NCBI GenBank assembly: GCA_014055495.1
Contig: WIAG01000010.1
Span: 26,852 to 90,851 of the forward strand
DNA: 64,000 nt
Reading direction: 5' to 3'
DNA from: Nitrospira sp. CR1.2
GTDB taxonomy: Bacteria; Nitrospirota; Nitrospiria; Nitrospirales; Nitrospiraceae
Shown piece by piece: positions 1 to 8,050 of this stretch (position 1 is the stretch's first letter; the number at the start of each line of letters is the position of its first letter). Under the pieces are notes generated by a model that was given only the letters and a program-made list of their open reading frames with translations, did not search any database and was not told the origin of the DNA. The position numbers and the translations under genes were made by a program.

Positions 1-41
1 GAGAGTCGTCATGACTCGGCCTGTCGTAAAGGAGTCCCCCC

Positions 42-266
42 ATGAAACCCAATGTGAAGAAACGGTCAGCGGTGAAATCGAAGCCTGCAGCTGCGGCCCG
101 GCCCGTCGGACCACCGATCGAGCTGCCAGACGGCATGTGGGAGCGGATTTCGCAAAAAGCCTACGAACTCTGGAAGGAGCGGGGCTACCGCGAAGGCTAC
201 GCCCTACAGGATTGGCTGGATGCGGAGGCGGCCGTCATGGAGGAAATTCATGAAGCTCGCGAATGA
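42..266 (+). CDS. DUF2934 domain small protein
   Basis: A 74-aa protein. Residues 1-25 are rich in Lys, Ala and Pro. Residues about 32-70 contain the pattern of the DUF2934 family (I-x-x-x-A-Y-E-L-W-x-x-R-G, then a W-L-x-A-E helix). The function of DUF2934 is unknown; the proteins are short and common in environmental bacteria. AAAGGAG lies a few bases before the ATG, supporting this start. The 3' end overlaps the next gene by 17 bp, so the two are probably co-transcribed. The family call is from motif recognition. Confidence 0.75.
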   Translation: MKPNVKKRSAVKSKPAAAARPVGPPIELPDGMWERISQKAYELWKERGYREGYALQDWLDAEAAVMEEIHEARE

Positions 267-1620
267 GCGGGTTGCCGCGCGTTCGGTTCCGATCGTCAAG
301 GAATTGGATGGTCTGTTGGCGCGGCTGGACCGCCTCTCCATGGCGCCGGGGTTCGAGCCGCAGCGCCGACTCGCTTTCATGCGCGCCTTGCAGGTCTATG
401 CAGAGCTGGGGACTCAAACGCCCTTGTCGCCGTTACCGGAAGAGGTCGAGTTGGCCGATCTGTTGTTGTTCGCAGATTTTTATCCTGAAGATGGCCAATT
501 GACGCTGATCGAGCAGCTGCGCGACGTCATCACCGAACATATCCCCGACGAAGAGCGCGTCTGGCTCGACCCGCTCAAACATTCCTATATGGATCTGGTT
601 GAGGTGCTGCCGAGTCAATCCGGGACCCCGCGGCGTCCATTGCGATCCATCGGCAACGGGCGAGTCTATGAGATACCGGCCGAGAGCCTGGATCGCACCA
701 TCGAGTCGGGGCAGGTGCTGCTGACCCGCCTGATTCGCGAGCCCGGGGATCCGGAAAGCCCTCTGGCGGTCCTGGCTGGCCCGCTCCTCCTGTTGTCGGC
801 CCAGGATGCGCGGACGCTGTATGAGCAGACTGCGGACGAGCGCCGGGAGATGGAGGTCGTCGGCGGCTCTTTCGAACTCGGGGACTGGCCGGAATTCGCG
901 AAGCGGTTCGGCCACATGCTGCTGAGAAATTTTGCCCGGATGCGTTTCGCGGCGTTGGTCGAGGCGGTGAGCGAGATTCGCTATCGGACCCCGGATGGGC
1001 TGCCGCATCTCTATGTTATCGCGCTGTACGAACATCATGAATTCACCTTCATCGCCGGGGGAATGGTCGACCTGGAAGGGTGGGCGGAGGACGCGCCCCT
1101 GCCAGCGACGGAAACGACCGGTCCCAAGAAGCTTCGTCGGTTTGTTTCACGCGCGAAGGGCGACGTCTCGGCAGCGGCGACTCAGGCACGGGCGACGGTC
1201 ACGGCCACCGAGCTCTATGTAGAGTGCGACTCACGTGAGCGGTTGGACGGCATCAAACACAGTCTGGCGGCCACCTTCGGATTTTCGCTGCACTTCCGGG
1301 GAGAAATCGCCCAACCTCCGGTCCGCCAGGTGACGAAGGAGGAGTTGTCGAACGAAGAGCCGCTGACCGTGGTGGTGAGTCGCGAGGAGGACCGGGCGCT
1401 GCTGAACGGCTTCTTAGAAACGGTGTATCTCGAATGGGCGGATCGTGAATCGCCGGTGCTCGGTGGTGAGACGCCTCGGCATGTCGCCAAGACGCCGGCT
1501 GGGCGAGCCAGGGTCGCTGAGCTGATCGATGAGATGGAACGGTGCGATATCGGGGTGTTGCGCAACGGGGTGGCGGCGTTTGACTACAGCAAGCTGCGAG
1601 CGCACGTGGGACTTTGTTAG
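250..1620 (+). CDS. Uncharacterised protein upstream of formate dehydrogenase genes
   Basis: A 456-aa soluble protein that I do not recognise as a whole. The ATG at 250 has an AGGAA Shine-Dalgarno six bases upstream and is preferred over the in-frame ATG at 220. No signal peptide or membrane segment is apparent. The last ~50 residues contain a G-x-T-P-R-H-x-A-x-T-x-x-G-R-x-R-V stretch followed by a D-E-M-E-R helix. This resembles the conserved tail of some SEC-C/DUF2384 (MbcA/ParS-like) proteins, a weak analogy only. It lies immediately upstream of fdsGBA in the same direction, separated by a repetitive spacer. A role connected to the dehydrogenase is a guess from position. Confidence 0.6.
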   Translation: MKLANERVAARSVPIVKELDGLLARLDRLSMAPGFEPQRRLAFMRALQVYAELGTQTPLSPLPEEVELADLLLFADFYPEDGQLTLIEQLRDVITEHIPDEERVWLDPLKHSYMDLVEVLPSQSGTPRRPLRSIGNGRVYEIPAESLDRTIESGQVLLTRLIREPGDPESPLAVLAGPLLLLSAQDARTLYEQTADERREMEVVGGSFELGDWPEFAKRFGHMLLRNFARMRFAALVEAVSEIRYRTPDGLPHLYVIALYEHHEFTFIAGGMVDLEGWAEDAPLPATETTGPKKLRRFVSRAKGDVSAAATQARATVTATELYVECDSRERLDGIKHSLAATFGFSLHFRGEIAQPPVRQVTKEELSNEEPLTVVVSREEDRALLNGFLETVYLEWADRESPVLGGETPRHVAKTPAGRARVAELIDEMERCDIGVLRNGVAAFDYSKLRAHVGLC

Positions 1621-1708
1621 TGCGAGCCGTGAAGCGTATGTCGTGAAGCGTGAAGCGCTCGGGTAGTTGGCGAGATACGAACGACGAGATACGAGATACG
1701 GTTTCTCA
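1621..1708 (+). repeat. Short A-rich intergenic spacer repeat (copy 1)
   Basis: The gap between the upstream gene and fdsG is made of reiterated units: gtgaagcgtgaagcg, then acgaacgacgaga and tacgagatacg. The same vocabulary recurs at 3741-3824, 32326-32415 and (reverse strand) 44926-44997, always just before a start codon and in transcription orientation. This stretch reads through as an artificial Arg-rich extension of fdsG, so the real start is the ATG at 1709. Confidence 0.7.
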
Positions 1709-2158
1709 ATGCATGAACAGGTGAAAAACATCCTGAACCAGGTGCGGGGCGAACCGCCTAACATTTTGCAATCCCTCCTCGCCCTGCAGGGAGAGCTTGG
1801 ACATGTGTCGGCCGACATGGTGCCGGTCATCGCGAAAAGTCTTGGTGTCACCACTGCTGAGGTGGCAGGAGTTCTGTCGTATTACCCGGATCTGCGCCCC
1901 TCGGCACCCGGGCGACACGTGATTCGGGTTTGTATGGGGGAGTCCTGCTACGCCAACGGCTGCGGGCGGGTGCTGCGCGAATTGCAGGAACGTTTACGGG
2001 CCGATATCCATGAGACGATGCCGGGAGGACGGTTCACGCTCGATACGATGTCCTGTGCGGGGAATTGCGCGGTGTCCCCCACAGTCATCATCGACGATGA
2101 TCTATACGGTCGCGTCCTGCCGTCGCAGTTGGACGGCATGTTGGAGCGGTACAGGTAG
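1709..2158 (+). CDS. fdsG: NAD-dependent formate dehydrogenase, gamma subunit (NuoE-like)
   Basis: A 149-aa thioredoxin-like [2Fe-2S] protein of the NuoE/FdsG family. Four ligand cysteines are in place: C75 and C80 (C-M-G-E-S-C), and C116 and C120 (C-A-G-N-C). It passes electrons between the formate-oxidising alpha subunit and the NADH-forming beta subunit. The start at 1709 excludes the repetitive spacer. The following genes are fdsB and fdsA in the same direction, so the assignment to a formate dehydrogenase rather than complex I is from context. A hydrogenase diaphorase is less likely because the catalytic partner is a molybdopterin protein. Confidence 0.9.
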   Translation: MHEQVKNILNQVRGEPPNILQSLLALQGELGHVSADMVPVIAKSLGVTTAEVAGVLSYYPDLRPSAPGRHVIRVCMGESCYANGCGRVLRELQERLRADIHETMPGGRFTLDTMSCAGNCAVSPTVIIDDDLYGRVLPSQLDGMLERYR

Positions 2159-2249
2159 TCGAGGTCGCCGGGCGTACGGCCGGTGCGGGGCTTCAGGTCC
2201 GCAGGCAGGGTTCATCGTTTCCCATTGTCCGGATAATCTGCTGAGAACC

Positions 2250-3740
2250 ATGGTCACAAGGCTCTACCTTTCCAACGATACCTCAGCCCGCGCTGCCGGT
2301 GCCGCTGCGCTGGCCGAGGCCTGGTCCGATCGTGCCGATGTCCAGCTGATCCGGACGTCGTCGCGTGGGGCCTTCTACCTTGAACCGATGGTGGAGCGTG
2401 ACGGTCCGGACGGAAGGATCGCCTGGTTCAATGTCTCTCCTCAGGACTTACCCGCCATTCTGTCCGGTACGGGTGGAACAGCCGTGCACACGATCCCCTT
2501 CCTTGCCCAGCAGGTGAGATATACGTTTGCCAACTTCGGTGAGACTGAACCCCTGTCCCTGGATGAATACCAGGCTCGCGGTGGATTGTCCGGGTTGGAA
2601 GCGGCGTTTCGCCTGACGCCCGATGCCATTATTGAGGAGCTTCGGGTGTCGCAGTTGCGCGGGCGAGGCGGCGCGGCATTTCCGGTCTGGAACAAGTGGA
2701 AGGTCGCTCAGCAGGCGAAGGGAGCGCAGAAATATGTGGTGGCCAACTCGGACGAAGGTGATGCCGGAACCTACTGCGACCGGATGATTCTGGAAGGTGA
2801 TTCGTTCCGTCTGCTGGAAGGGATGTTGATCTGCGCCCGCGCCATCGGGGCTGGCCGGGGCTACGTGTATTGCCGACAAGAATATCCTGCCGCGTCGGCG
2901 ACGTTGCGCGCCGCCATTCACAAGGCCGATGAGGCGGAGTTGCTGGAATTGAACGGGGAACCGTTTCCCATCGAAGTGATCGAGGGCGCGGGTTCTTACG
3001 TGTGCGGAGAAGAGACGGCGCTGCTCGAATCGCTTGAAGGGAAGCGAGGGGTGGTTCGCGCGAGGCCGCCCTATCCCGCCCAATCCGGGTTGTACGGTTG
3101 TCCTACGATCGTCAGCAACGTGCTGACCTTCGCGACGATCCCACAGATTCTGTCACGGGGCGGATCCTGGCATGCCTCTCTGGGAACCGAACAATCGCGC
3201 GGGACCATTGTGTTGCAGCTGGGCGGACGTGTGAAACATCCGGGTCTGGTAGAGGTACCGTTCGGCCTGAGTCTCCACCAGGTGTTGGAGCAGTTCGGTG
3301 GGGGGATGGCACCAGGGTCACGGTTCAAGGCCGTGCAAGTCGGCGGGCCACTGGGCAGTCTCTTTCCGACGACCGGACTCGAGTTGCCGATTTGTTACGA
3401 TGCGTTTGCCAAGGCCGGCGCGGTGCTGGGACACGGCGGCATCGTGGTCTACGACCATGAGACCGATATGGTGGATCTGGCGCGGCATTTTATGGCCTTC
3501 ACCGCGGATGAGTCTTGCGGTAAATGCACACCGTGCCGCATTGGCTCGGTGCGCGGACGCGAGATTCTTGAACGAATCCAGGCGGGCAGCGGCACGATGG
3601 ATGACCTCCGGCTGCTGGACGATCTTGGCGAAACCATGAAACTTGCCAGTCTCTGTGCATTGGGCGGACGAGCGCCGTATCCGGTGCTCACGGCCATCGA
3701 ACATTTTCCTGCCGAGTTCCGATCCAAGCTGAGGGCGTAA
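2250..3740 (+). CDS. fdsB: NAD-dependent formate dehydrogenase, beta subunit (NuoF-like)
   Basis: A 496-aa NuoF-type diaphorase subunit. The N-terminal ~75 residues form a thioredoxin-like domain without the cluster cysteines, as is usual in FdsB. The FMN/NADH site is visible as G-R-G-G-A-A-F-P near residue 137, the D-E-G-D-A-G-T-Y stretch near 168, and G-S-Y-V-C-G-E-E-T-A-L. The [4Fe-4S] motif E-S-C-G-K-C-T-P-C-R is near residue 420 with its fourth cysteine in C-A-L-G-G near 469. It transfers electrons from formate to NAD+. An in-frame ATG exists much further upstream inside fdsG; the ATG at 2250 matches the family N-terminus. Confidence 0.92.
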   Translation: MVTRLYLSNDTSARAAGAAALAEAWSDRADVQLIRTSSRGAFYLEPMVERDGPDGRIAWFNVSPQDLPAILSGTGGTAVHTIPFLAQQVRYTFANFGETEPLSLDEYQARGGLSGLEAAFRLTPDAIIEELRVSQLRGRGGAAFPVWNKWKVAQQAKGAQKYVVANSDEGDAGTYCDRMILEGDSFRLLEGMLICARAIGAGRGYVYCRQEYPAASATLRAAIHKADEAELLELNGEPFPIEVIEGAGSYVCGEETALLESLEGKRGVVRARPPYPAQSGLYGCPTIVSNVLTFATIPQILSRGGSWHASLGTEQSRGTIVLQLGGRVKHPGLVEVPFGLSLHQVLEQFGGGMAPGSRFKAVQVGGPLGSLFPTTGLELPICYDAFAKAGAVLGHGGIVVYDHETDMVDLARHFMAFTADESCGKCTPCRIGSVRGREILERIQAGSGTMDDLRLLDDLGETMKLASLCALGGRAPYPVLTAIEHFPAEFRSKLRA

Positions 3741-3824
3741 ATCGTCAGGCGTCAAACGGGACATGTGAAACGTGAAACGTAGGGCGGACCACGAGAGACG
3801 AACGACGAGAGGCGGAGCCCCCAA
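3741..3824 (+). repeat. Short A-rich intergenic spacer repeat (copy 2)
   Basis: The spacer between fdsB and fdsA contains tgaaacgtgaaacgt followed by acgagagacgaacgacgaga, the same units as at 1621-1708. It ends within about 15 bases of the fdsA start codon. It separates genes whose products form one complex. Confidence 0.7.
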
Positions 3825-6548
3825 GTGAAGCTGGAAATAAACGGACGATCGGTGGACGCGTTGCCGGGAGATACGATTTACGTTGCTGCAAAGAAGGCGG
3901 GTATCGTCATTCCGGCACTCTGCACCTCGGACCATCTGGCGCCCTTCGGATCCTGCCGTCTCTGTCTGTGCGAGGTCGATGGCCAACAAGGTACTCCTGC
4001 CTCCTGCACCACGCCGGTGCGCGACGGCATGGTCGTTCATACCGAGAGCGAACGAGTGCGACGTCTCCGGAAACACCTCGTCGAGCTGTATCTGTCGGAA
4101 CAACCGCCGGGAGATCGGGTGCCGGAGCCGTTGCATCGGCTGGCGCATTCGCTGGACCTCCGGCACATCCGGTATCCGCAGCCCGCCACCAGAATCGACA
4201 CCGTCGATCGATCGAATCCGTTTTTCGTCTTCGACAATACCGTCTGTATTTCCTGCGCCCGCTGCGTCCGGGCCTGCGATGACATTCAAGGCACGCATGC
4301 GCTGACCATGCTCCACCGGGGATTTGCGAGCAGGCCGGCGGCGGGTGGATCTGCATTGATGGGTGAGTCGGCCGGATTTGCCTCGTCGAACTGTGTGTCC
4401 TGTGGGGCCTGCGTGAAGGAATGTCCGACGGGGGCCTTGATTGAGAAGACGGTGATGGATGAGGGTGTGCCGGGACATTCTGTCCGTACTACCTGCGCCT
4501 ATTGCGGGGTGGGCTGCACCTTTGAGGCTGGTGTACGGGACGATCGAGTGGTTCGAATGGTGCCGGCGGATGACGGCCCTTCGAATCAGGGCCATGCCTG
4601 CATGAAAGGGCGATTCGGCTGGACTTACAACTATGCCCCTGACCGGCTGCGCACGCCTCTTTTACGACAGGGGCGGGACTGGGTCGAAATATCCTGGTCC
4701 GCGGCCCTCGATCGCATTGCCGAGGAGTGGACCCGCATCAAAGACACCCACGGTCCGGACGCGCTCGCCACGATTTCCTCCAGCCGCGGCACGAACGAAG
4801 AGAATTATCTGTTCGGCAAGTTCATGCGTTGCGTGATGGGCAGCAACCACATCGATAACTGTGCACGGGTCTGTCACAGCGCGACCGTGACCGGGATGAT
4901 GGAAACGCTCGGCGCCTCGGCGGCGACCAACTCCATCCAGGACCTGGATCTGGCGAAGTTGATTCTGGTGGCGGGCGCCAATCCCACCGAATCGCATCCG
5001 GTGGTGGGCGCGCGCATCAAACGGGCCGTGCGCCGCGGCGTGCCGTTGATCGTCATCGATCCCCGCCGAACGGAATTGGCACGCCTGGCGGATCTCCATC
5101 TGCAATTGCATCCGGGGACCAACGTGGCTCTGTTGAACGGCATGGGCCATGTCATCGCCAAGGAGCAGCTGACCGATGCGGCGTTCGTGAGAAACCGGAC
5201 GCAAGGATTCGACGAGTGGCTGGCTCTGGTGGCTGGTTGTACACCTGAGGCGACGTCGACTGTGACCGGCGTACCGGTACCTCTCATCATCGAAGCCGCG
5301 CGGCTCTATGCGAAGAGCGGGGGAGCGATGGCCGTGCATGGGCTGGGCATGACGGAACATCGGTGGGGCAGCCACGGCGTGATGGCCCTTGTGAATCTGG
5401 CGCTGGCCACGGGCAACATCGGGAAACCCGGCACCGGGATCAATCCGTTGCGTGGCCAGAACAATGTGCAGGGGGCGTCGGATGTCGGCTGCCTGCCGAC
5501 CTTCTTCGCCGGCTATCAGCCTCTCACCGATTCGACGTTGGCCGCGGCACACCTTGCCGTCACCGGGCGGCCGTTGCCGACGGCGCGCGGCATGAAAACG
5601 CCCGATATGTGGGACGCGGCGCTGGCGGGCAGGCTCAAAACACTTTGGATCATCGGGTATGACGTGGCGCAGACCGATCCGAATCTCAAAAAAGTACATG
5701 CAGCGCTGAAGAGTCTTGATTTCCTGATCGTCCAGGATCTGTTTCTCAGCGAGACGGCCAAGCTGGCGCATCTCGTCATTCCCGGCGCGTCGTTCCTCGA
5801 AAAGGACGGCACGTTTACGAATCTGGAGCGTCGCATCCAGCGTATTAGAAAAGCCGTGGAGCCGCCGAATGGAGTGCTGCCGGACTGGCAGGTGGTCTGC
5901 GAAGTGTCCGCGCGAATGGGATACCCGATGCAGTATTCCCATCCGTCGGCGATCATGGATGAGATTGCGCAACTGGCGCCGCTGTTTGCCGGCGTCACGT
6001 ACGATCGGCTCGATCGCCCGGAAGGATTGCAATGGCCCGTGCCCTCGAAAGACCATCCAGGTACCTCCTTGATGCACGAACAGTCGTTTCCCAAAGGGAA
6101 GGCGCAGTTTGTCCCGGTGGAGTATCTGCCGCCGGGAGAGCGCCCGAACGACACCTACCCGCTGGTGCTGATCACCGGGAGAATCCTGCAGCATTACAAC
6201 TGCGGTGCGCAGACCAGGCGAACCGACATCATGCAGGTGGTCGATACCGATGTGTTGGAAATTCATGCCTGCGACGCGTCTAGGTTGGATCTCCGTGACG
6301 GCGACCTGGTTCGGCTGATCAGCGCGCGCGGGGAGGCGCGGTTGCCTGTGGTGGTGAGCGACCGTGTTCAGCCGGGCGAGCTCTTTACGAGTTTTCACTT
6401 CCCCGACACGGATCTGAACGTGCTGCTGTCGTCCAGCGCCGATGAAAGCTCCAAGTGCCCCGAGTACAAAGTGTCAACCGTACGGCTTGAGAAAGTCACA
6501 CAAACTGCCGTGCCGACTCCCCCCATGCAGGTGATGTTGATCACGTGA
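3825..6548 (+). CDS. fdsA: Formate dehydrogenase alpha subunit (Mo/W-bis-PGD catalytic subunit)
   Basis: A 907-aa catalytic subunit that oxidises formate to CO2. Order of domains: a [2Fe-2S] ferredoxin domain (C33, C44, C47, C61), two [4Fe-4S] motifs (C141/144/147/151 and C190/193/196/200), then the molybdopterin oxidoreductase domain with its own cluster (C224, C227, C231, C259). The active-site ligand is C350 followed by H351 (A-R-V-C-H-S), so this is the cysteine form, not selenocysteine. The segment between residues ~84 and 140 lacks the H-x3-C-x2-C-x5-C cluster expected in canonical FdsA/NuoG. The C-terminal molydopterin dinucleotide-binding domain is complete. The 3' end overlaps the transporter start by 4 bp (GTGA). 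Confidence 0.93.
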   Translation: MKLEINGRSVDALPGDTIYVAAKKAGIVIPALCTSDHLAPFGSCRLCLCEVDGQQGTPASCTTPVRDGMVVHTESERVRRLRKHLVELYLSEQPPGDRVPEPLHRLAHSLDLRHIRYPQPATRIDTVDRSNPFFVFDNTVCISCARCVRACDDIQGTHALTMLHRGFASRPAAGGSALMGESAGFASSNCVSCGACVKECPTGALIEKTVMDEGVPGHSVRTTCAYCGVGCTFEAGVRDDRVVRMVPADDGPSNQGHACMKGRFGWTYNYAPDRLRTPLLRQGRDWVEISWSAALDRIAEEWTRIKDTHGPDALATISSSRGTNEENYLFGKFMRCVMGSNHIDNCARVCHSATVTGMMETLGASAATNSIQDLDLAKLILVAGANPTESHPVVGARIKRAVRRGVPLIVIDPRRTELARLADLHLQLHPGTNVALLNGMGHVIAKEQLTDAAFVRNRTQGFDEWLALVAGCTPEATSTVTGVPVPLIIEAARLYAKSGGAMAVHGLGMTEHRWGSHGVMALVNLALATGNIGKPGTGINPLRGQNNVQGASDVGCLPTFFAGYQPLTDSTLAAAHLAVTGRPLPTARGMKTPDMWDAALAGRLKTLWIIGYDVAQTDPNLKKVHAALKSLDFLIVQDLFLSETAKLAHLVIPGASFLEKDGTFTNLERRIQRIRKAVEPPNGVLPDWQVVCEVSARMGYPMQYSHPSAIMDEIAQLAPLFAGVTYDRLDRPEGLQWPVPSKDHPGTSLMHEQSFPKGKAQFVPVEYLPPGERPNDTYPLVLITGRILQHYNCGAQTRRTDIMQVVDTDVLEIHACDASRLDLRDGDLVRLISARGEARLPVVVSDRVQPGELFTSFHFPDTDLNVLLSSSADESSKCPEYKVSTVRLEKVTQTAVPTPPMQVMLIT

Positions 6549-7390
6549 CGACTGAGCCTGCCATTCCCGCGCCCGGGTCCGTCGCCGATGCCTATCCGCC
6601 GCCGGAGATCGCGGCGCGCGTGTGCAAGGTCGGCCTGGCCAAGGTGAACACCGCGGTGCCGACGATGGTGGCGCTGGCCGTGCTGGCCGGCGCGTTCATT
6701 TCGTTGGGTGCTTTGTTTTACACCGTCACGATCACGGTGGGGAACGAGGGCCCGACCTTGCCATTCGGGTTGTTGCGCCTGGTCGGGGGGATGGCTTTCA
6801 GCTTGGGACTGATCCTGGTGGTGGTCGGCGGCGCGGAACTCTTTACGGGAAACAATTTGATTGCGATGGCGTGGGCGACCGGATGCGTGCAAACGCGACA
6901 GGTCGTGCGCAACTGGTTATGGGTCTATCTCGGGAATTTGCTCGGGGCCGTCGGAACGGCGGCGCTGGTGCTGCTCGCCGGAGTGCAGACATTAGGGGAT
7001 GGGGCGGTCGGCGACACGATGCTGCGCATCGCGCGCGGCAAGATCGCCCTCGATCCGCTGTCCGCGCTCGCCCGGGGTATTCTCTGCAACGTGCTGGTAT
7101 GCCTGGCGGTCTGGCTCTGTATGGGCGCGCGGACCGTGGCGGATAAAATTCTCGCCGTCCTCTTTCCGATCAGCGCGTTCGTCGCCTGCGGATTTGAGCA
7201 CTCCGTGGCGAATATGTTTTTCCTGCCGTTAGGCCTGGTCCTGACGGCGGGCGGCGCTGCGTCCTTCTCCATCGTGGATGCGGTGAGCAACCTTGCCCTG
7301 GTCACCCTCGGCAACATCATCGGCGGGACGGTATTGGTGGCGCTGGTCTATTGGTTCATTTATCTGCGAGCTGAGACCCACGCACGATAG
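6545..7390 (+). CDS. Formate/nitrite transporter (FNT) family channel
   Basis: A 281-aa membrane protein with six apparent hydrophobic helices and FNT family signatures: the half-helix region around G-G-A-E-L-F-T-G-N-N, and the F-S-I-V-D-A region followed by G-N-I-I-G-G-T near the C-terminus. It starts with GTG, and the GTGA overlap with fdsA implies translational coupling. FNT channels (FocA, NirC) pass formate, nitrite or related monovalent anions. The coupling to formate dehydrogenase favours formate import; nitrite movement cannot be excluded in a nitrifier. The sequence alone does not separate FocA from NirC. Confidence 0.88.
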   Translation: MTTEPAIPAPGSVADAYPPPEIAARVCKVGLAKVNTAVPTMVALAVLAGAFISLGALFYTVTITVGNEGPTLPFGLLRLVGGMAFSLGLILVVVGGAELFTGNNLIAMAWATGCVQTRQVVRNWLWVYLGNLLGAVGTAALVLLAGVQTLGDGAVGDTMLRIARGKIALDPLSALARGILCNVLVCLAVWLCMGARTVADKILAVLFPISAFVACGFEHSVANMFFLPLGLVLTAGGAASFSIVDAVSNLALVTLGNIIGGTVLVALVYWFIYLRAETHAR

Positions 7391-7403
7391 TCCTCGCCTC
7401 GGA

Positions 7404-7808
7404 TCAACGGGCCTCCAACCCTTCCTTGATGGCCTTGGCGACATCGCCGCATTCCGTCACCACTTCGACGCGGTACTGCGCTCCGGGGCTGCGGGGGATT
7501 CTGTGTGCCACACAGGATTCGAAATCCTTGATGTCGTTGTTTTCAAACGTGCGGCTCCAGATCTCGGAGACGCGTGTCCGCTCATCCTGCTGATGCCGAT
7601 CGACCGCCAGCCAGCCGACCAGCGCGACTGCACCGAGCAGCAAACCGATGCCGAGCAGCTTGACGGGTTTACTCCGCAGCACTTTGAGGAGAACATACAG
7701 AGCCGCCCCGCCCACCAGGAGTGCCGCCACGATGGCGATCGCCAGTTCCGTCGGCTCCAGCTCGAGGTAGCGGGAGTTCCATGAGAGGCCTAAGTTTGTC
7801 ACGTTCAT
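7404..7808 (-). CDS. Small hypothetical membrane protein
   Basis: A 134-aa protein with two apparent transmembrane helices (about residues 22-43 and 50-69) and a C-terminal domain of ~65 residues with two cysteines. GAGAGGGA lies just upstream of the ATG. It converges on the FNT gene, with only 13 bp between the two stop codons. No family was recognised. Confidence 0.6.
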   Translation of the reverse strand: MNVTNLGLSWNSRYLELEPTELAIAIVAALLVGGAALYVLLKVLRSKPVKLLGIGLLLGAVALVGWLAVDRHQQDERTRVSEIWSRTFENNDIKDFESCVAHRIPRSPGAQYRVEVVTECGDVAKAIKEGLEAR

Positions 7809-8050
7809 CTCGTCCCTCTCCGTATGGCTTCTTATACCAGGTCAGCTGCACAAAAGCCTCCTCTGATTCATCTTGCGGGTGTCGGCCGGCGAGCGACGAG
7901 ATACGTACGCCCATGTGTCCTGCGCCGAGGTGTCGCAGAATCCGGCCGGGTAGGTTCCGGTTCGGCACAGAGCTATTCACGATTCTAATGCCTTCAACGC
8001 CTAGGGCAGTGGTATGCTGCAGCTCGTGACCTTCCGGTCCCGTTGATCGC

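Noticed and set aside
1621..3824. A CRISPR-like array in the repeated spacers
   Set aside because: The repeats are short, imperfect and not regularly spaced, and no cas genes are present.
3318..4595. A 425-codon minus-strand frame spanning fdsB and fdsA
   Set aside because: It lies antisense across two conserved genes and the spacer repeat; no family resemblance.
4662..6398. A 578-codon open frame on the minus strand inside fdsA
   Set aside because: It is antisense to a well-supported gene, has no ribosome site and reads as an Arg/His-rich protein typical of GC-rich shadow frames.
3825..6548. A selenocysteine formate dehydrogenase
   Set aside because: The active-site codon (4872-4874) is TGT, giving cysteine; there is no in-frame TGA.
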